Assembly (NCBI GenBank): GCA_018653315.1 | Contig: JABIAL010000015.1 | Coordinates: 1 to 37,132 of the forward strand | Length of the DNA: 37,132 nt | Source: a bacterium | Lineage (GTDB): Bacteria; Patescibacteriota; Patescibacteriia; UBA1558; GWA2-36-10 | Direction of reading: 5' to 3' | Part shown: piece by piece, positions 1 to 9,061 of the stretch | Layout of the letters: every line of letters begins with the position of its first letter | Position numbering within the stretch: position 1 is the first letter of the stretch | Made by a program: the position numbers and the translations under genes | Notes under the pieces: model-generated | The model's database searches: none | What the model was told of the DNA's origin: nothing | The model's input: the letters and a program-made list of their open reading frames with translations, nothing else

Positions 1-529
1 AATCATTAAGATCTACATAAACTGGAAAATTAAATACATTTCCACTGACTCCACTGGGCTGTACACTTACCTTGATCCGATTAGTCCAGCCAGAATATGA
101 CCAAGCATCATTAACAATGTCTCTGTAAGAAGTTATAGTTATTGGTGTACTAGATACATTAACGCCCATTACTATGCCTCCTTGCCAATATCCAATATCG
201 GAAAAAGATGCTGCCGTTGTAGTTACTACTTTAGCGCCAGCTACAGTAGAAGATATCTCATAATTACAATTAATATTACCAATATTCAAAGCATAGGTTC
301 CTGTAGCATATACATTATTATTTATTGTATACAAAGCATCTTCCAAGCAAGCATCTCGCTGAGCCAAAAGTTCTTCATTTTCTATCAAATGATAATTTGC
401 TGTTAAATCCGAAATGTTAATCAAAGCTAAACTAACGGCTGAAACCAAAGTTAGACTAGTAATCATGATCACTAGAATCAAAGCTATGTTTCCTTGGGTA
501 TCTTTTATTTTTTTAATAAAATTAAACAT
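1..529 (-). CDS. PilX-like minor prepilin / type IV pilus-associated protein, C-terminus off the left edge
   Basis: Minus-strand reading from ATG at 527-529 gives MFNFIKKIKDTQGNIALILVIMITSLTLVSAVSLALINISDLTANYHLIENEELLAQRDACLEDALY..., open to the window edge; short basic N-terminus then one hydrophobic helix, as in PilX N-terminal proteins. Absent from the supplied ORF track because it is truncated. Confidence 0.75.
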   Translation of the reverse strand, partial: MFNFIKKIKDTQGNIALILVIMITSLTLVSAVSLALINISDLTANYHLIENEELLAQRDACLEDALYTINNNVYATGTYALNIGNINCNYEISSTVAGAKVVTTTAASFSDIGYWQGGIVMGVNVSSTPITITSYRDIVNDAWSYSGWTNRIKVSVQPSGVSGNVFNFPVYVDLND

Positions 530-537
530 ATTTATTT

Positions 538-1863
538 TTACGGGCCAGCTGATGCTCCTTGTGATTGTAATGCCCAAATTTCTTCATCAGATAATTTACG
601 ATTATATATCCTTAGCTCATCTATGGTTCCATCAAAATAATTACCTGGCACGTCAGCAGACATACCAATCATCATGTCTGTATTATAATTAACTAAGTTT
701 TCACGAATAGTATCATAAGTTGTAGTACCAACACCACCTACACCCTCTTCATAAACATACATTTTAATTACTCCATTATCCCGATCAAATGTACAAGCTG
801 TATGATATGTCTTACCCATGGTCATAACATAAGTATCATTAGGACCAGTACAACCAACGTCATCACAAACACGACAATAAAATTTACTAGCTTGCAACCA
901 AGTAGTATAACCAGTTTTATTACTCCAATTATGTTTATGTGTAATAATATCCGCGCCAGTTGCTGACTCTGGCTCCACCCAAGCAGTAATGGTAAAAGAA
1001 CCATTAATATTCAAGCCATCCTCGTTACCTACGTCACATCTGTCAGAACCATCTTGTTCAAAATGAAAAGCACCATCAGAGCCATTGACTAGTCCTGCTA
1101 CTGCATCTGGAGCGGCAGTAGAACAATCACCATCATAACCACTAATACTATCAATCATATTAGAACTTGGAGTGGCGTCATCCATTTTCCACCAAGCTAA
1201 TAGTCCATCTGAAGTTTGATTACGTAAAGTGGCTGTAGAAGTGGCTGTAGAAGTGGCTGCTAATTCTATCTGACTATTAGCTAGATTAGTCATGCTTAGT
1301 ACCGTGGTGACATTCATAAAACTACTAAAAGTAGAACTAGCTGTGGAAGTAGAAAATATTAGACCACTACTTGCCACATTTATTTCTGGTGAGCTTAAAT
1401 AATAAATATTACCAGCCGTAGCAGAACAAGCCTCGTACTGACCATTATTGGTAATATTTGGGTAACAAGTCATTTTAATCCGACCACTATCAGTAGTAAT
1501 TTTTATACCGCCACCATTTTCCACACAAGTGCCTGGTAAATAAGTATCATCGGAAAAATATAAAGCCAAAGTAGTACTGGTCATGCAATGAGCATCTACA
1601 TCTTTAAGTAAACCGTCAGAATTACGAGATAAATAATCGATCATGCTCAAAGATAATCTTCTACCTTGAGAAACATTTAGATTAGCCGTCAGTTTACTAG
1701 TTGTTCCGCCTAAAATTAAACTAAAATTAATTACCGCTACTAATAAAATACCAACAATAGCTAAATATAAAATAACTTCTACCAAACTAAAGCCCGCATT
1801 ACTTTTATTATTGACAAAATAATACTTAAAGAGAGTTAACTTTTTATATAAATTTATCATCAA
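538..1863 (-). CDS. Prepilin-like protein with C-terminal LamG/concanavalin A-like domain
   Basis: Type III signal NAGFSLVEVILYLAIVGILL (G-1, F+1, E+5); C-terminal DGLLAWWKMDD...FTITAWVEPES...GTIDELRIYNRKLSDEEI is LamG-like. Confidence 0.85.
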   Translation of the reverse strand: MMINLYKKLTLFKYYFVNNKSNAGFSLVEVILYLAIVGILLVAVINFSLILGGTTSKLTANLNVSQGRRLSLSMIDYLSRNSDGLLKDVDAHCMTSTTLALYFSDDTYLPGTCVENGGGIKITTDSGRIKMTCYPNITNNGQYEACSATAGNIYYLSSPEINVASSGLIFSTSTASSTFSSFMNVTTVLSMTNLANSQIELAATSTATSTATLRNQTSDGLLAWWKMDDATPSSNMIDSISGYDGDCSTAAPDAVAGLVNGSDGAFHFEQDGSDRCDVGNEDGLNINGSFTITAWVEPESATGADIITHKHNWSNKTGYTTWLQASKFYCRVCDDVGCTGPNDTYVMTMGKTYHTACTFDRDNGVIKMYVYEEGVGGVGTTTYDTIRENLVNYNTDMMIGMSADVPGNYFDGTIDELRIYNRKLSDEEIWALQSQGASAGP

Positions 1864-3908
1864 CGATAATTTAATTTAAATGAATAAAGTGTAGGCGTAT
1901 CTGCATTACTATCACAAGCATCCATATCTACTGTATAACGCAACCAACGCTCTCCTTGCATGTCAGTATTTACTTCTTCTGTAAAAACACTAGTGGTGCT
2001 ACTAAAAGCTTGACTAGTAGCTGAACCAAAATTTATATCATCATCCGCTTCCAATGTAATATCAATATCACAACCAGATGGAATATCTTGCGAAATAGTC
2101 ACACTATGTAATTCTTGATCTGTTGACCCGATATCTAACTTTGAAGAAACCAAACTACCAGATGCTGCATAAACTCCTGGAGAAGCTATTTCTTCTTGAT
2201 CAACGAAGGCTGAAAAACGGGTAGCAGAATCATCAAAAGTAATACCACCAAGAATTGCTCCATATTGTTTAGCGCTATAAGCCATCGGATGATAATAAAT
2301 AGAATAAGTACCATAAGTCTCATGATCAGCAAGATCAATGGATAATGATGGACTAGCGCCTGTGGTCACTCCAGAAATCGTAAACATGGTTATTCTAGGA
2401 GCAATGACAGAAACATAGGCCATTACAATAGCCTCATCATTACCGGTATAAGCAACATCTTTAGGATAAATAGTCCCCGTACTCTCAGCACTAAGATCAG
2501 CTCCGGCTACCTTGACAAACTCTGACTCGCTAATATCATCATCTATAATCTGAAATTCATCAGCGCCAGTATCTGAAATAATAATAAAACGATTATCACC
2601 ATCTCCATTGGTGCCAATGTACTTAATATCTGTCATATCATAACTATTAGCATAGCTATAATCTGTCGTTAAAGCAGTCTTACTAGAAACATCTATTCTA
2701 CTCAACGCATAAGTAGAATCATCACTAACAATATATAATGCATCTTCACTATCATCCAGCCAAACTGCATTAACATTAGAAGTCTTAGCCATTGACTGAG
2801 GAATGCCAGATTTACAATTCTGACAAGTCAATGTGCCATCTGCCGCAATAGCCAAGCTCCAAACACTTCCAAGACTACCCACAGCATACATATGAGTGCC
2901 ATCATCTTGAATAGCAAAACCATAAATAGTACCTGCACCTTTAGTTGTAGAATAACTCTGAAGCACTGCAAAAGTACTAGTGCTAACTGTCTTTATTTGG
3001 CCCTCAGTACCACCAACATAATAATGTGGATAAACCGAATTTAATCCTGAGCCATACTGATAAAATCCAACGGCAAGAGAACTTTGACTACCAAAGCCAT
3101 TTGTACGAATATCTGTAATATCATAACGATACGCATTAGAAGAATAAGCACCAAGATAAAATTGATCATTATCATCATCAATTAATGCTGAGAAAGAATA
3201 TACAGCCAAAGTAGTTGAAGCTATATCAGCAACATCATCAGGCCAGAGCCAGGCTAAAGATCCCGGAATATAAGCTAATGTTAAATCACCAATCACAGAA
3301 GTACCATCTACACTAGATGTTGTATAAGCTTTGTTTTCATAAGACCAAAACTCAGTACCAACACCACCGGACCAATCTGTCTGCTCCCAAACCCGATTTG
3401 ACCATGAAGTCAAATAGCTATTCAATACATAATCACTTATTCCTGAACCAGAAACTGTGACTGTCACTTTTTTAGTCAAAGGATCTTCTGCGCCAGCTCC
3501 TTCTGTAATATTGCCATCAGTATCACGCGATACTACGCTAAGTGTGATAACCCTAGTTAAATCACCTAGAGTATTTTCACTACCAGAAAATTCCCATATT
3601 TCATTAGCATCTTTAGCAATGCCTAAATTTGAACCAACATTATCTTCCATGTATTGCCAAGAATTTTCTCTAATAGATCGAACAGCTTCTAAGCCTTCTT
3701 GAGCAAATTCGGCAATTGATTGTTTATCGCCTACACCATAAAAATTTGTGTATGAACTTGTCACTACATAAAGAACACCGCTTGCTAAAATTGCAAAAAT
3801 AGCAATAGCAACAATCAGTTCTATTAAACTAAACCCCGCACCACTTTTAAATTTTTTAAAGTGGTGCTGGGTAAATCCTGCTTGATTTTTATATTTTAAA
3901 AATTTCAT
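1860..3908 (-). CDS. Giant prepilin-like protein with beta-propeller-like extension
   Basis: GAGFSLIELIVAIAIFAILASGVLYVV prepilin motif, then about 600 aa of beta-rich repeats (FAIQDDGTHMYAVGS, VNAVWLDDSEDALYIVSDD) and a C-terminal GERWLRYTVDMDA...TPTLYSFKLNYR segment. Confidence 0.8.
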   Translation of the reverse strand: MKFLKYKNQAGFTQHHFKKFKSGAGFSLIELIVAIAIFAILASGVLYVVTSSYTNFYGVGDKQSIAEFAQEGLEAVRSIRENSWQYMEDNVGSNLGIAKDANEIWEFSGSENTLGDLTRVITLSVVSRDTDGNITEGAGAEDPLTKKVTVTVSGSGISDYVLNSYLTSWSNRVWEQTDWSGGVGTEFWSYENKAYTTSSVDGTSVIGDLTLAYIPGSLAWLWPDDVADIASTTLAVYSFSALIDDDNDQFYLGAYSSNAYRYDITDIRTNGFGSQSSLAVGFYQYGSGLNSVYPHYYVGGTEGQIKTVSTSTFAVLQSYSTTKGAGTIYGFAIQDDGTHMYAVGSLGSVWSLAIAADGTLTCQNCKSGIPQSMAKTSNVNAVWLDDSEDALYIVSDDSTYALSRIDVSSKTALTTDYSYANSYDMTDIKYIGTNGDGDNRFIIISDTGADEFQIIDDDISESEFVKVAGADLSAESTGTIYPKDVAYTGNDEAIVMAYVSVIAPRITMFTISGVTTGASPSLSIDLADHETYGTYSIYYHPMAYSAKQYGAILGGITFDDSATRFSAFVDQEEIASPGVYAASGSLVSSKLDIGSTDQELHSVTISQDIPSGCDIDITLEADDDINFGSATSQAFSSTTSVFTEEVNTDMQGERWLRYTVDMDACDSNADTPTLYSFKLNYR

Positions 3909-3918
3909 AAAAAATTAT

Positions 3919-5454
3919 TTAAGGACTAACAGCATCACCAATAGTATAAAAAGTTGAAGTGCTAAATTGATTATTATATTCTGTTGTAATCCAATCAGCG
4001 CTTCTTGCTGCATTTGAAATACGAATTTCATCTAACCTGCCATCCATCCACTCCGAGCCTTGAAGATAACCGACTACAAAATTGGAAGCATCCAAAATAT
4101 CCCCTGTAGTCAGAGTTTCTGGGCTATTAGTTGTTTCTGAACCAGCGATATAAACACGTAAATTATCACTATCAAAGTTACAAACCAAATAGTACCAAGT
4201 GTCATCTGCCGGATCTTCAGTGCTATAGTTAATAGACCGCCATTCATCAGGATCTGGGTCCATATCCTCGCGCACATAACAAAGTGTTGGCCGTAATTGA
4301 ATATTATTAAATGAAACGACATGTTGACTAGAATCTACTGCATCATGACTCACCCAAGCTGAAAGGGTAAAACCATTCTCTGCTGTACCTATTGGATTAT
4401 TACTGACGAAATCAAATTTGGCAGCTGAGCCATTAAAATTAATCGTATAGCCAATCTGTCCGTCAACTAAATCTCCAGAACTAAAAGTACCGACAGCAGT
4501 ACCATCATGATCATTATCTGTGCTATCGATAATTTGCGGAGCATCACCACTTGGATCTTCATTCATATGTTGCACCATTTGATAATTACTATCCCAAACT
4601 TCAGTTATTCTTTCTTGAGAAGAAGCAATGTCCGGATTACCATAAAATACATGAATCACAGTATTTTCGCCTGTCTTTAATTCTGGTATTTTTACCCAAG
4701 CTATCAACTCTCCAGTAGTTGAAGAATATTTTTCTATCTCATATGGTAATACATGATTACCATTTATATCTGAAGCAAAAAGAATATCATATCCATTATC
4801 ATTTTCTATATTTCCGCCATGAGTAATTGTTTTAAAATAATCATTCGACTCTCCCAATAAAAAAGGAAAGTTAGCTAAACTTGTTGAACCGCTCACTTTT
4901 GTATTATCTACAGCAATGGAACGACGATAATTATAACCATTAGTTCCCTGGTAAATTAATCCCAAAGCATTAACATTAATCATCGTGTCATTACCATAAT
5001 TATTTTTTAAACGAATCATTTGCCCGGTTAACGATCCAGTGGTTGTGCTCAGCCAACCAGAAGTTTTAGCAAAATAAAATTCTGTCTCCTGATCGGCATC
5101 AAAATATGCTCCAGTGTCAAGCAGTAATGTTTCATCATAACCCGTACTACGATTAATATAACTTGTGCCTTTATATAAAATCATACAATCTCCACTTGCT
5201 CCATCACTATAACAATCTGTGCTGTCATCTAATATTTTTATACCCCAATTATCTCCATAATAACCAGTTACTGCATAATTGCGTGCTCTATTTAATAAAT
5301 CAACTATCGACAAAGCCTTAGCTCTTAAATCTTCTTTTACTGTTCTGTTTGATACTAAGCCAACCACAGAAGATAAAATCATTACAAAAATGGCTACTAC
5401 TATAATTATTTCTATCAAAGAAACTCCATCTTGTTTTTTAAGTTTAGCTAACAT
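3919..5454 (-). CDS. GspH/FimT-like prepilin fused to DUF2341-like and LamG-like domains
   Basis: DGVSLIEIIIVVAIFVMILSSVVGLV then LLNRARNYAVTG (FimT/GspH style); YRRSIAVDNTKVSGSTSLANFPFLL...AWVKIPELKTGENTVIHVFYGNPDI (DUF2341-like); FTLSAWVSHD...RLDEIRISNAARSADWI (LamG). Confidence 0.83.
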   Translation of the reverse strand: MLAKLKKQDGVSLIEIIIVVAIFVMILSSVVGLVSNRTVKEDLRAKALSIVDLLNRARNYAVTGYYGDNWGIKILDDSTDCYSDGASGDCMILYKGTSYINRSTGYDETLLLDTGAYFDADQETEFYFAKTSGWLSTTTGSLTGQMIRLKNNYGNDTMINVNALGLIYQGTNGYNYRRSIAVDNTKVSGSTSLANFPFLLGESNDYFKTITHGGNIENDNGYDILFASDINGNHVLPYEIEKYSSTTGELIAWVKIPELKTGENTVIHVFYGNPDIASSQERITEVWDSNYQMVQHMNEDPSGDAPQIIDSTDNDHDGTAVGTFSSGDLVDGQIGYTINFNGSAAKFDFVSNNPIGTAENGFTLSAWVSHDAVDSSQHVVSFNNIQLRPTLCYVREDMDPDPDEWRSINYSTEDPADDTWYYLVCNFDSDNLRVYIAGSETTNSPETLTTGDILDASNFVVGYLQGSEWMDGRLDEIRISNAARSADWITTEYNNQFSTSTFYTIGDAVSP

Positions 5455-6659
5455 TAACGACCAACTTTACTGGTTAATTCATAAATTGGATTGATAATTG
5501 ACATAGCAACAAAACCAACTACTAAACCAATAGTTACTAACAATGCTGGCTCTAACATGGTAGATAAATTTTTAGTGGTCTCATCAACTTCAGTCTCATA
5601 AAAATCTGCTAAATATTCTAGTGTTTCGGACAATGTACCAGATCGCTCACCTACTTTGCCCATGCGAGAAATTAAAATTGGAAAATGCTTATCTTTAGCT
5701 ACTATTTCTGAAAAAGAGGTTCCTTTTAATAATTGATGATAAATAATAGTAATTCTTTTTTTGTAAACATCATTAGTTACTGTATCAGCTGTAATCCGTA
5801 AGGCCTGATCAATTGTAATACCACTATCTAATAGTGAAGCTAGGGATCTACAAAAAATAGCTAGATTCATATTTCTACTGATCTTGCTAAAAATGGGTAA
5901 TTTCAAAATTATCTGATGTAAAACAAAACGTGTACCACCAAAACGAGCCATCACTTTAATAGCAATGATAAATAATATTATGCCACCAAAAAATTGGGGC
6001 CAATAACTTACAAAAAAATCTGAACCTGCCATTAAAATTTTAGTGGAAAGTGGCAATGTAGCATTTAGGGTAGTAAAAAATCCTAATAATTTAGGTAAGA
6101 CGAATACTGAGATTACTACCAATAAACCTAAAATAGCAAAAAATACTACACTTGGATAAAGCATAGCCGCTTTAATTTTACTACGTAAGGTATAATTTTT
6201 TGATTGCTGTATGGCAACAATCTCTAAATTCTTTTCTAAACGACCACTAGCCTCACCAGCCGCTATCATATTAACAAACATATTATCAAAAACACGTGGA
6301 TATTTTTTCAAAGCAGCTGACAATGGATTACCTTGTTTAATATGAACAGACACTTTTTTTAGCAATCTCGCCATAGCATTTGAACTTTGTTGGGTTAATG
6401 TATCCAAGGCTTCATCAAGTGGCATGCCAGCTTTTATCATCACTGATAAATGCTTAGCAAAAACCATTTTATCTAATAATTTCACCCGGCCAATGGCAAT
6501 ATCCATGTGTAAACTAATTTTTTTCTTAGCGGGCTCCATTTTCAAGACATTGGCGCCTTTTGCACTCAATTTAGTACGAGCAGCAGCTAAATTAGTTGCC
6601 TCAATCCTTCCTTTGACTACTTTGCCCTTTTGATTAACAATTTGATAAGCAAATAACAT
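5454..6659 (-). CDS. pilC: Type IV pilus inner membrane platform protein PilC/GspF
   Basis: Duplicated T2SS_F architecture: FAKHLSVMIKAGMPLDEALDTL and FCRSLASLLDSGITIDQALRI, three TM helices, C-terminal SMLEPALLVTIGLVVGFVAMSIINPIYEL. Confidence 0.95.
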   Translation of the reverse strand: MLFAYQIVNQKGKVVKGRIEATNLAAARTKLSAKGANVLKMEPAKKKISLHMDIAIGRVKLLDKMVFAKHLSVMIKAGMPLDEALDTLTQQSSNAMARLLKKVSVHIKQGNPLSAALKKYPRVFDNMFVNMIAAGEASGRLEKNLEIVAIQQSKNYTLRSKIKAAMLYPSVVFFAILGLLVVISVFVLPKLLGFFTTLNATLPLSTKILMAGSDFFVSYWPQFFGGIILFIIAIKVMARFGGTRFVLHQIILKLPIFSKISRNMNLAIFCRSLASLLDSGITIDQALRITADTVTNDVYKKRITIIYHQLLKGTSFSEIVAKDKHFPILISRMGKVGERSGTLSETLEYLADFYETEVDETTKNLSTMLEPALLVTIGLVVGFVAMSIINPIYELTSKVGR

Positions 6660-6692
6660 ACAAATAATTTATTTTAAAAACCTTTTTTAAAT

Positions 6693-8378
6693 CTATTGAC
6701 GAGTAACACGTAATATTTCTTCTAATGTTGTCTGACCAGATACTGCCTTATTAAATCCATCCTCCAACATTGTGATCATACCATTAGCTTGAGCTTGCTC
6801 TTTTATCTTATCTGCGTCTGCATGAGCAGTAATAAGATCACGAATATTGTCATCTACTTCTAAAACTTCAAAAATACCCATCCGACCAGTATAACCAGTG
6901 TTATTACATTTATCACAACCCTTACCTTTATAAAGACGAATATCTTTTAATTTATCTAGATCCAAAAATTTTTCAATAGCAACCATTTTCTTTAGATTGT
7001 CTATTTCTTTATCAGTCAAAGTATAACTAATAATACACTTCAAACAAATACGGCGAATTAAACGCTGAGCAATAATAACATTAACAGTAGAAGCTATTAA
7101 AAATGGCTCAATACTCATATCCAATAAACGAGGTAAAGCAGTAGCCGCATCATTAGTATGCAAAGTAGACAATACCAAATGTCCAGTCATGGCAGAATTA
7201 ACAGCAATACCAGCTGTTTCTTCATCACGAATCTCACCAACCATCATAATATCTGGATCTTGCCGCAAAAGTGATTTTAAGCCCGCAGCAAAAGTCAAAT
7301 TAGTTTTAGAATTAACCTGGATCTGATTAATACCATCCAAATCATACTCAACTGGATCTTCAATAGTGCAGATGTTAACCTCTCGTTTATTAATAATCCT
7401 AATCAAAGCATAAAGACTGGTGGTTTTACCAGAACCAGTTGGACCAGTCACTAACAACATGCCAAATGGTCTCAAAATAGCCCTATTTACTATTTCCATA
7501 TCTCGGCTATTCATTCCTAAATCAGTCAAGTCTAACTGCTGACCCTTGGAGGCCAATAAACGCATAACCACCTTTTCACCTTGCGTAATTGGAACAATAG
7601 AAACACGAATATCCACTTTGTCTCCTTCAACTTTGGTAACAATTTTACCATCTTGAGCACTACGTGTTTCATCAGTTCTTAATTTAGCCAAAATCTTTAA
7701 ACGAGTAACAATTAATTCTAAAATGCTCTTTGGCAAGGTTAAAACATCATGTAAAACTCCATCTATTCTAAAACGAATTTTTACATTTTCAGCTGTTGGC
7801 TCAATGTGAATATCTGAAGCGTGATTGGTGTAAGCATAAGAAAATAAATCATCTACCAAGCGCACAACAGATACATCTTCAGCTCGAGAACCCTGTGCTT
7901 CCACGGCATGCTTTTGGATCGTATTGGCATATTCTTGTTGAATAGCTTTGCGATAAAGTCCGAATGTATTTTTAATATCATGCCCAGTAGCGTAATAAGG
8001 AATCACTTTATCGCCAACTTTTTTCTCCAACATTTTAATCATGTTGTAATCAAAGGGATTATTCATGGCTACTTTTAGACCTTCTGCATCATGACGGAAA
8101 ATAACCATTTTTTGCTTACGAGCAACTATCTCTGGTAATAATTTTAATATTTCTATTTTAATTTGCTCTTTTGCTAAATCAACAAAGCGAACATGAAGAC
8201 TATTAGATATTAACTGACCAACTTCTTTTGATTTAATTAAGTCTTGTTTAATCAAAAAAGTAACAAAATCTTGTTTTTTATCCCTAGCCGTCTTAAGACT
8301 AGCATCCAAAACACCAGGATCTATTAAACCTACCTTACTAATAATATTATGTATTTTTTGATCTGAAATAATTGCCAT
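6693..8378 (-). CDS. pilB: Type IV pilus assembly ATPase PilB/GspE
   Basis: Walker A GPTGSGKTT, Asp box TIEDPVEYDLDGINQIQVN, Walker B region RQDPDIMMVGEIRDEETA, His box TGHLVLSTLHTNDA, tetracysteine CLKC...CDKC. Confidence 0.96.
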   Translation of the reverse strand: MAIISDQKIHNIISKVGLIDPGVLDASLKTARDKKQDFVTFLIKQDLIKSKEVGQLISNSLHVRFVDLAKEQIKIEILKLLPEIVARKQKMVIFRHDAEGLKVAMNNPFDYNMIKMLEKKVGDKVIPYYATGHDIKNTFGLYRKAIQQEYANTIQKHAVEAQGSRAEDVSVVRLVDDLFSYAYTNHASDIHIEPTAENVKIRFRIDGVLHDVLTLPKSILELIVTRLKILAKLRTDETRSAQDGKIVTKVEGDKVDIRVSIVPITQGEKVVMRLLASKGQQLDLTDLGMNSRDMEIVNRAILRPFGMLLVTGPTGSGKTTSLYALIRIINKREVNICTIEDPVEYDLDGINQIQVNSKTNLTFAAGLKSLLRQDPDIMMVGEIRDEETAGIAVNSAMTGHLVLSTLHTNDAATALPRLLDMSIEPFLIASTVNVIIAQRLIRRICLKCIISYTLTDKEIDNLKKMVAIEKFLDLDKLKDIRLYKGKGCDKCNNTGYTGRMGIFEVLEVDDNIRDLITAHADADKIKEQAQANGMITMLEDGFNKAVSGQTTLEEILRVTRQ

Positions 8379-8387
8379 AAAAATTTC

Positions 8388-9059
8388 TTAACTTTCTAAT
8401 TTATATCCACAACTTGGACAAAATTTATAATTATCTTTCAAATGTTTGCCGCAACTTGGACAAAAATTAAACCTTTTTTTATTTTCTGTATCTACTGCAA
8501 CGCGTTCCTTAGGTTCCTGCTTCTTTAAACTTTTTTTCACTATTCCCTTGGCTACTGCTTGTAAAGATTTGGAACTAAAATCTTGTATCGCTTTTTCCCC
8601 TGCTTTTAATATTGTCTCCGTCTTAGCTTCTTTTATAGCCACTTGATGACTTTTAGCTAACACTTCTTTACTATAGGTCTTGGAATTCAAAATATGATTT
8701 ATCTTGTTTATAATAACTCCCAAAGTAGCACTGTCTTTCACTAAATAATCAGCTGCCCCTAAATCAATCCCCTTTTGCCGATCAATTGCTTGACCTAAAT
8801 TAGATAAAATAATTACTGGAATAGCTGCGGTTTTTGGATCATTTTGTAAGGCCGTTAATACTTCAAAACCATTTTTTTTTGGCATAATCATATCCAAAAT
8901 AATCAAATCAGGATCTTCACTATGCGCCTTATCTAAACCATCTTGACCATCTACGGCCAAAACTACATCAAACTTTTGCTCGCTTAATTCTGCGTCATAA
9001 ACTTTACGCAAAAAACTATCATCATCAACAAATAAAATTTTTCTTTTTTCTTCTGGCAT
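8388..9059 (-). CDS. Response regulator receiver protein with C-terminal double zinc ribbon
   Basis: CheY fold KILFVDDDSFLRKVYDAEL...DLIILDMIMPKKNGFEVL...PVIILSN...AADYLVKDSA; C-terminal FCPSCGKHLKDNYKFCPSCGYKLES (two CPSCG motifs). Confidence 0.92.
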   Translation of the reverse strand: MPEEKRKILFVDDDSFLRKVYDAELSEQKFDVVLAVDGQDGLDKAHSEDPDLIILDMIMPKKNGFEVLTALQNDPKTAAIPVIILSNLGQAIDRQKGIDLGAADYLVKDSATLGVIINKINHILNSKTYSKEVLAKSHQVAIKEAKTETILKAGEKAIQDFSSKSLQAVAKGIVKKSLKKQEPKERVAVDTENKKRFNFCPSCGKHLKDNYKFCPSCGYKLES

Positions 9060-9061
9060 AT

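Noticed and set aside
182-692. Plus-strand ORFs of 74 and 92 aa at 182-406 and 414-692
   Set aside because: Low-complexity proteins antisense to the convincing minus-strand PilX-like and LamG prepilin genes.
1218-1260. Tandem repeat GGCTGTAGAAGT in the LamG prepilin
   Set aside because: Only about three short copies encoding a Ser/Thr/Ala linker (STATSTAT); ordinary low-complexity linker.
3457-3702. Plus-strand 81-aa ORF, and similar short antisense or overlapping ORFs (822-1004, 4110-4322, 5279-5494, 6424-6633, 8446-8646, 9162-9410, 10531-10716, 15767-15958, 15905-16123, 19587-19811, 21890-22081, 23575-24015, 27910-28095, 29514-29705, 30001-30222, 31359-31574, 34432-34617, 35686-35895)
   Set aside because: All lie wholly or largely on the opposite strand or in another frame of strongly supported genes and show no recognisable domains.
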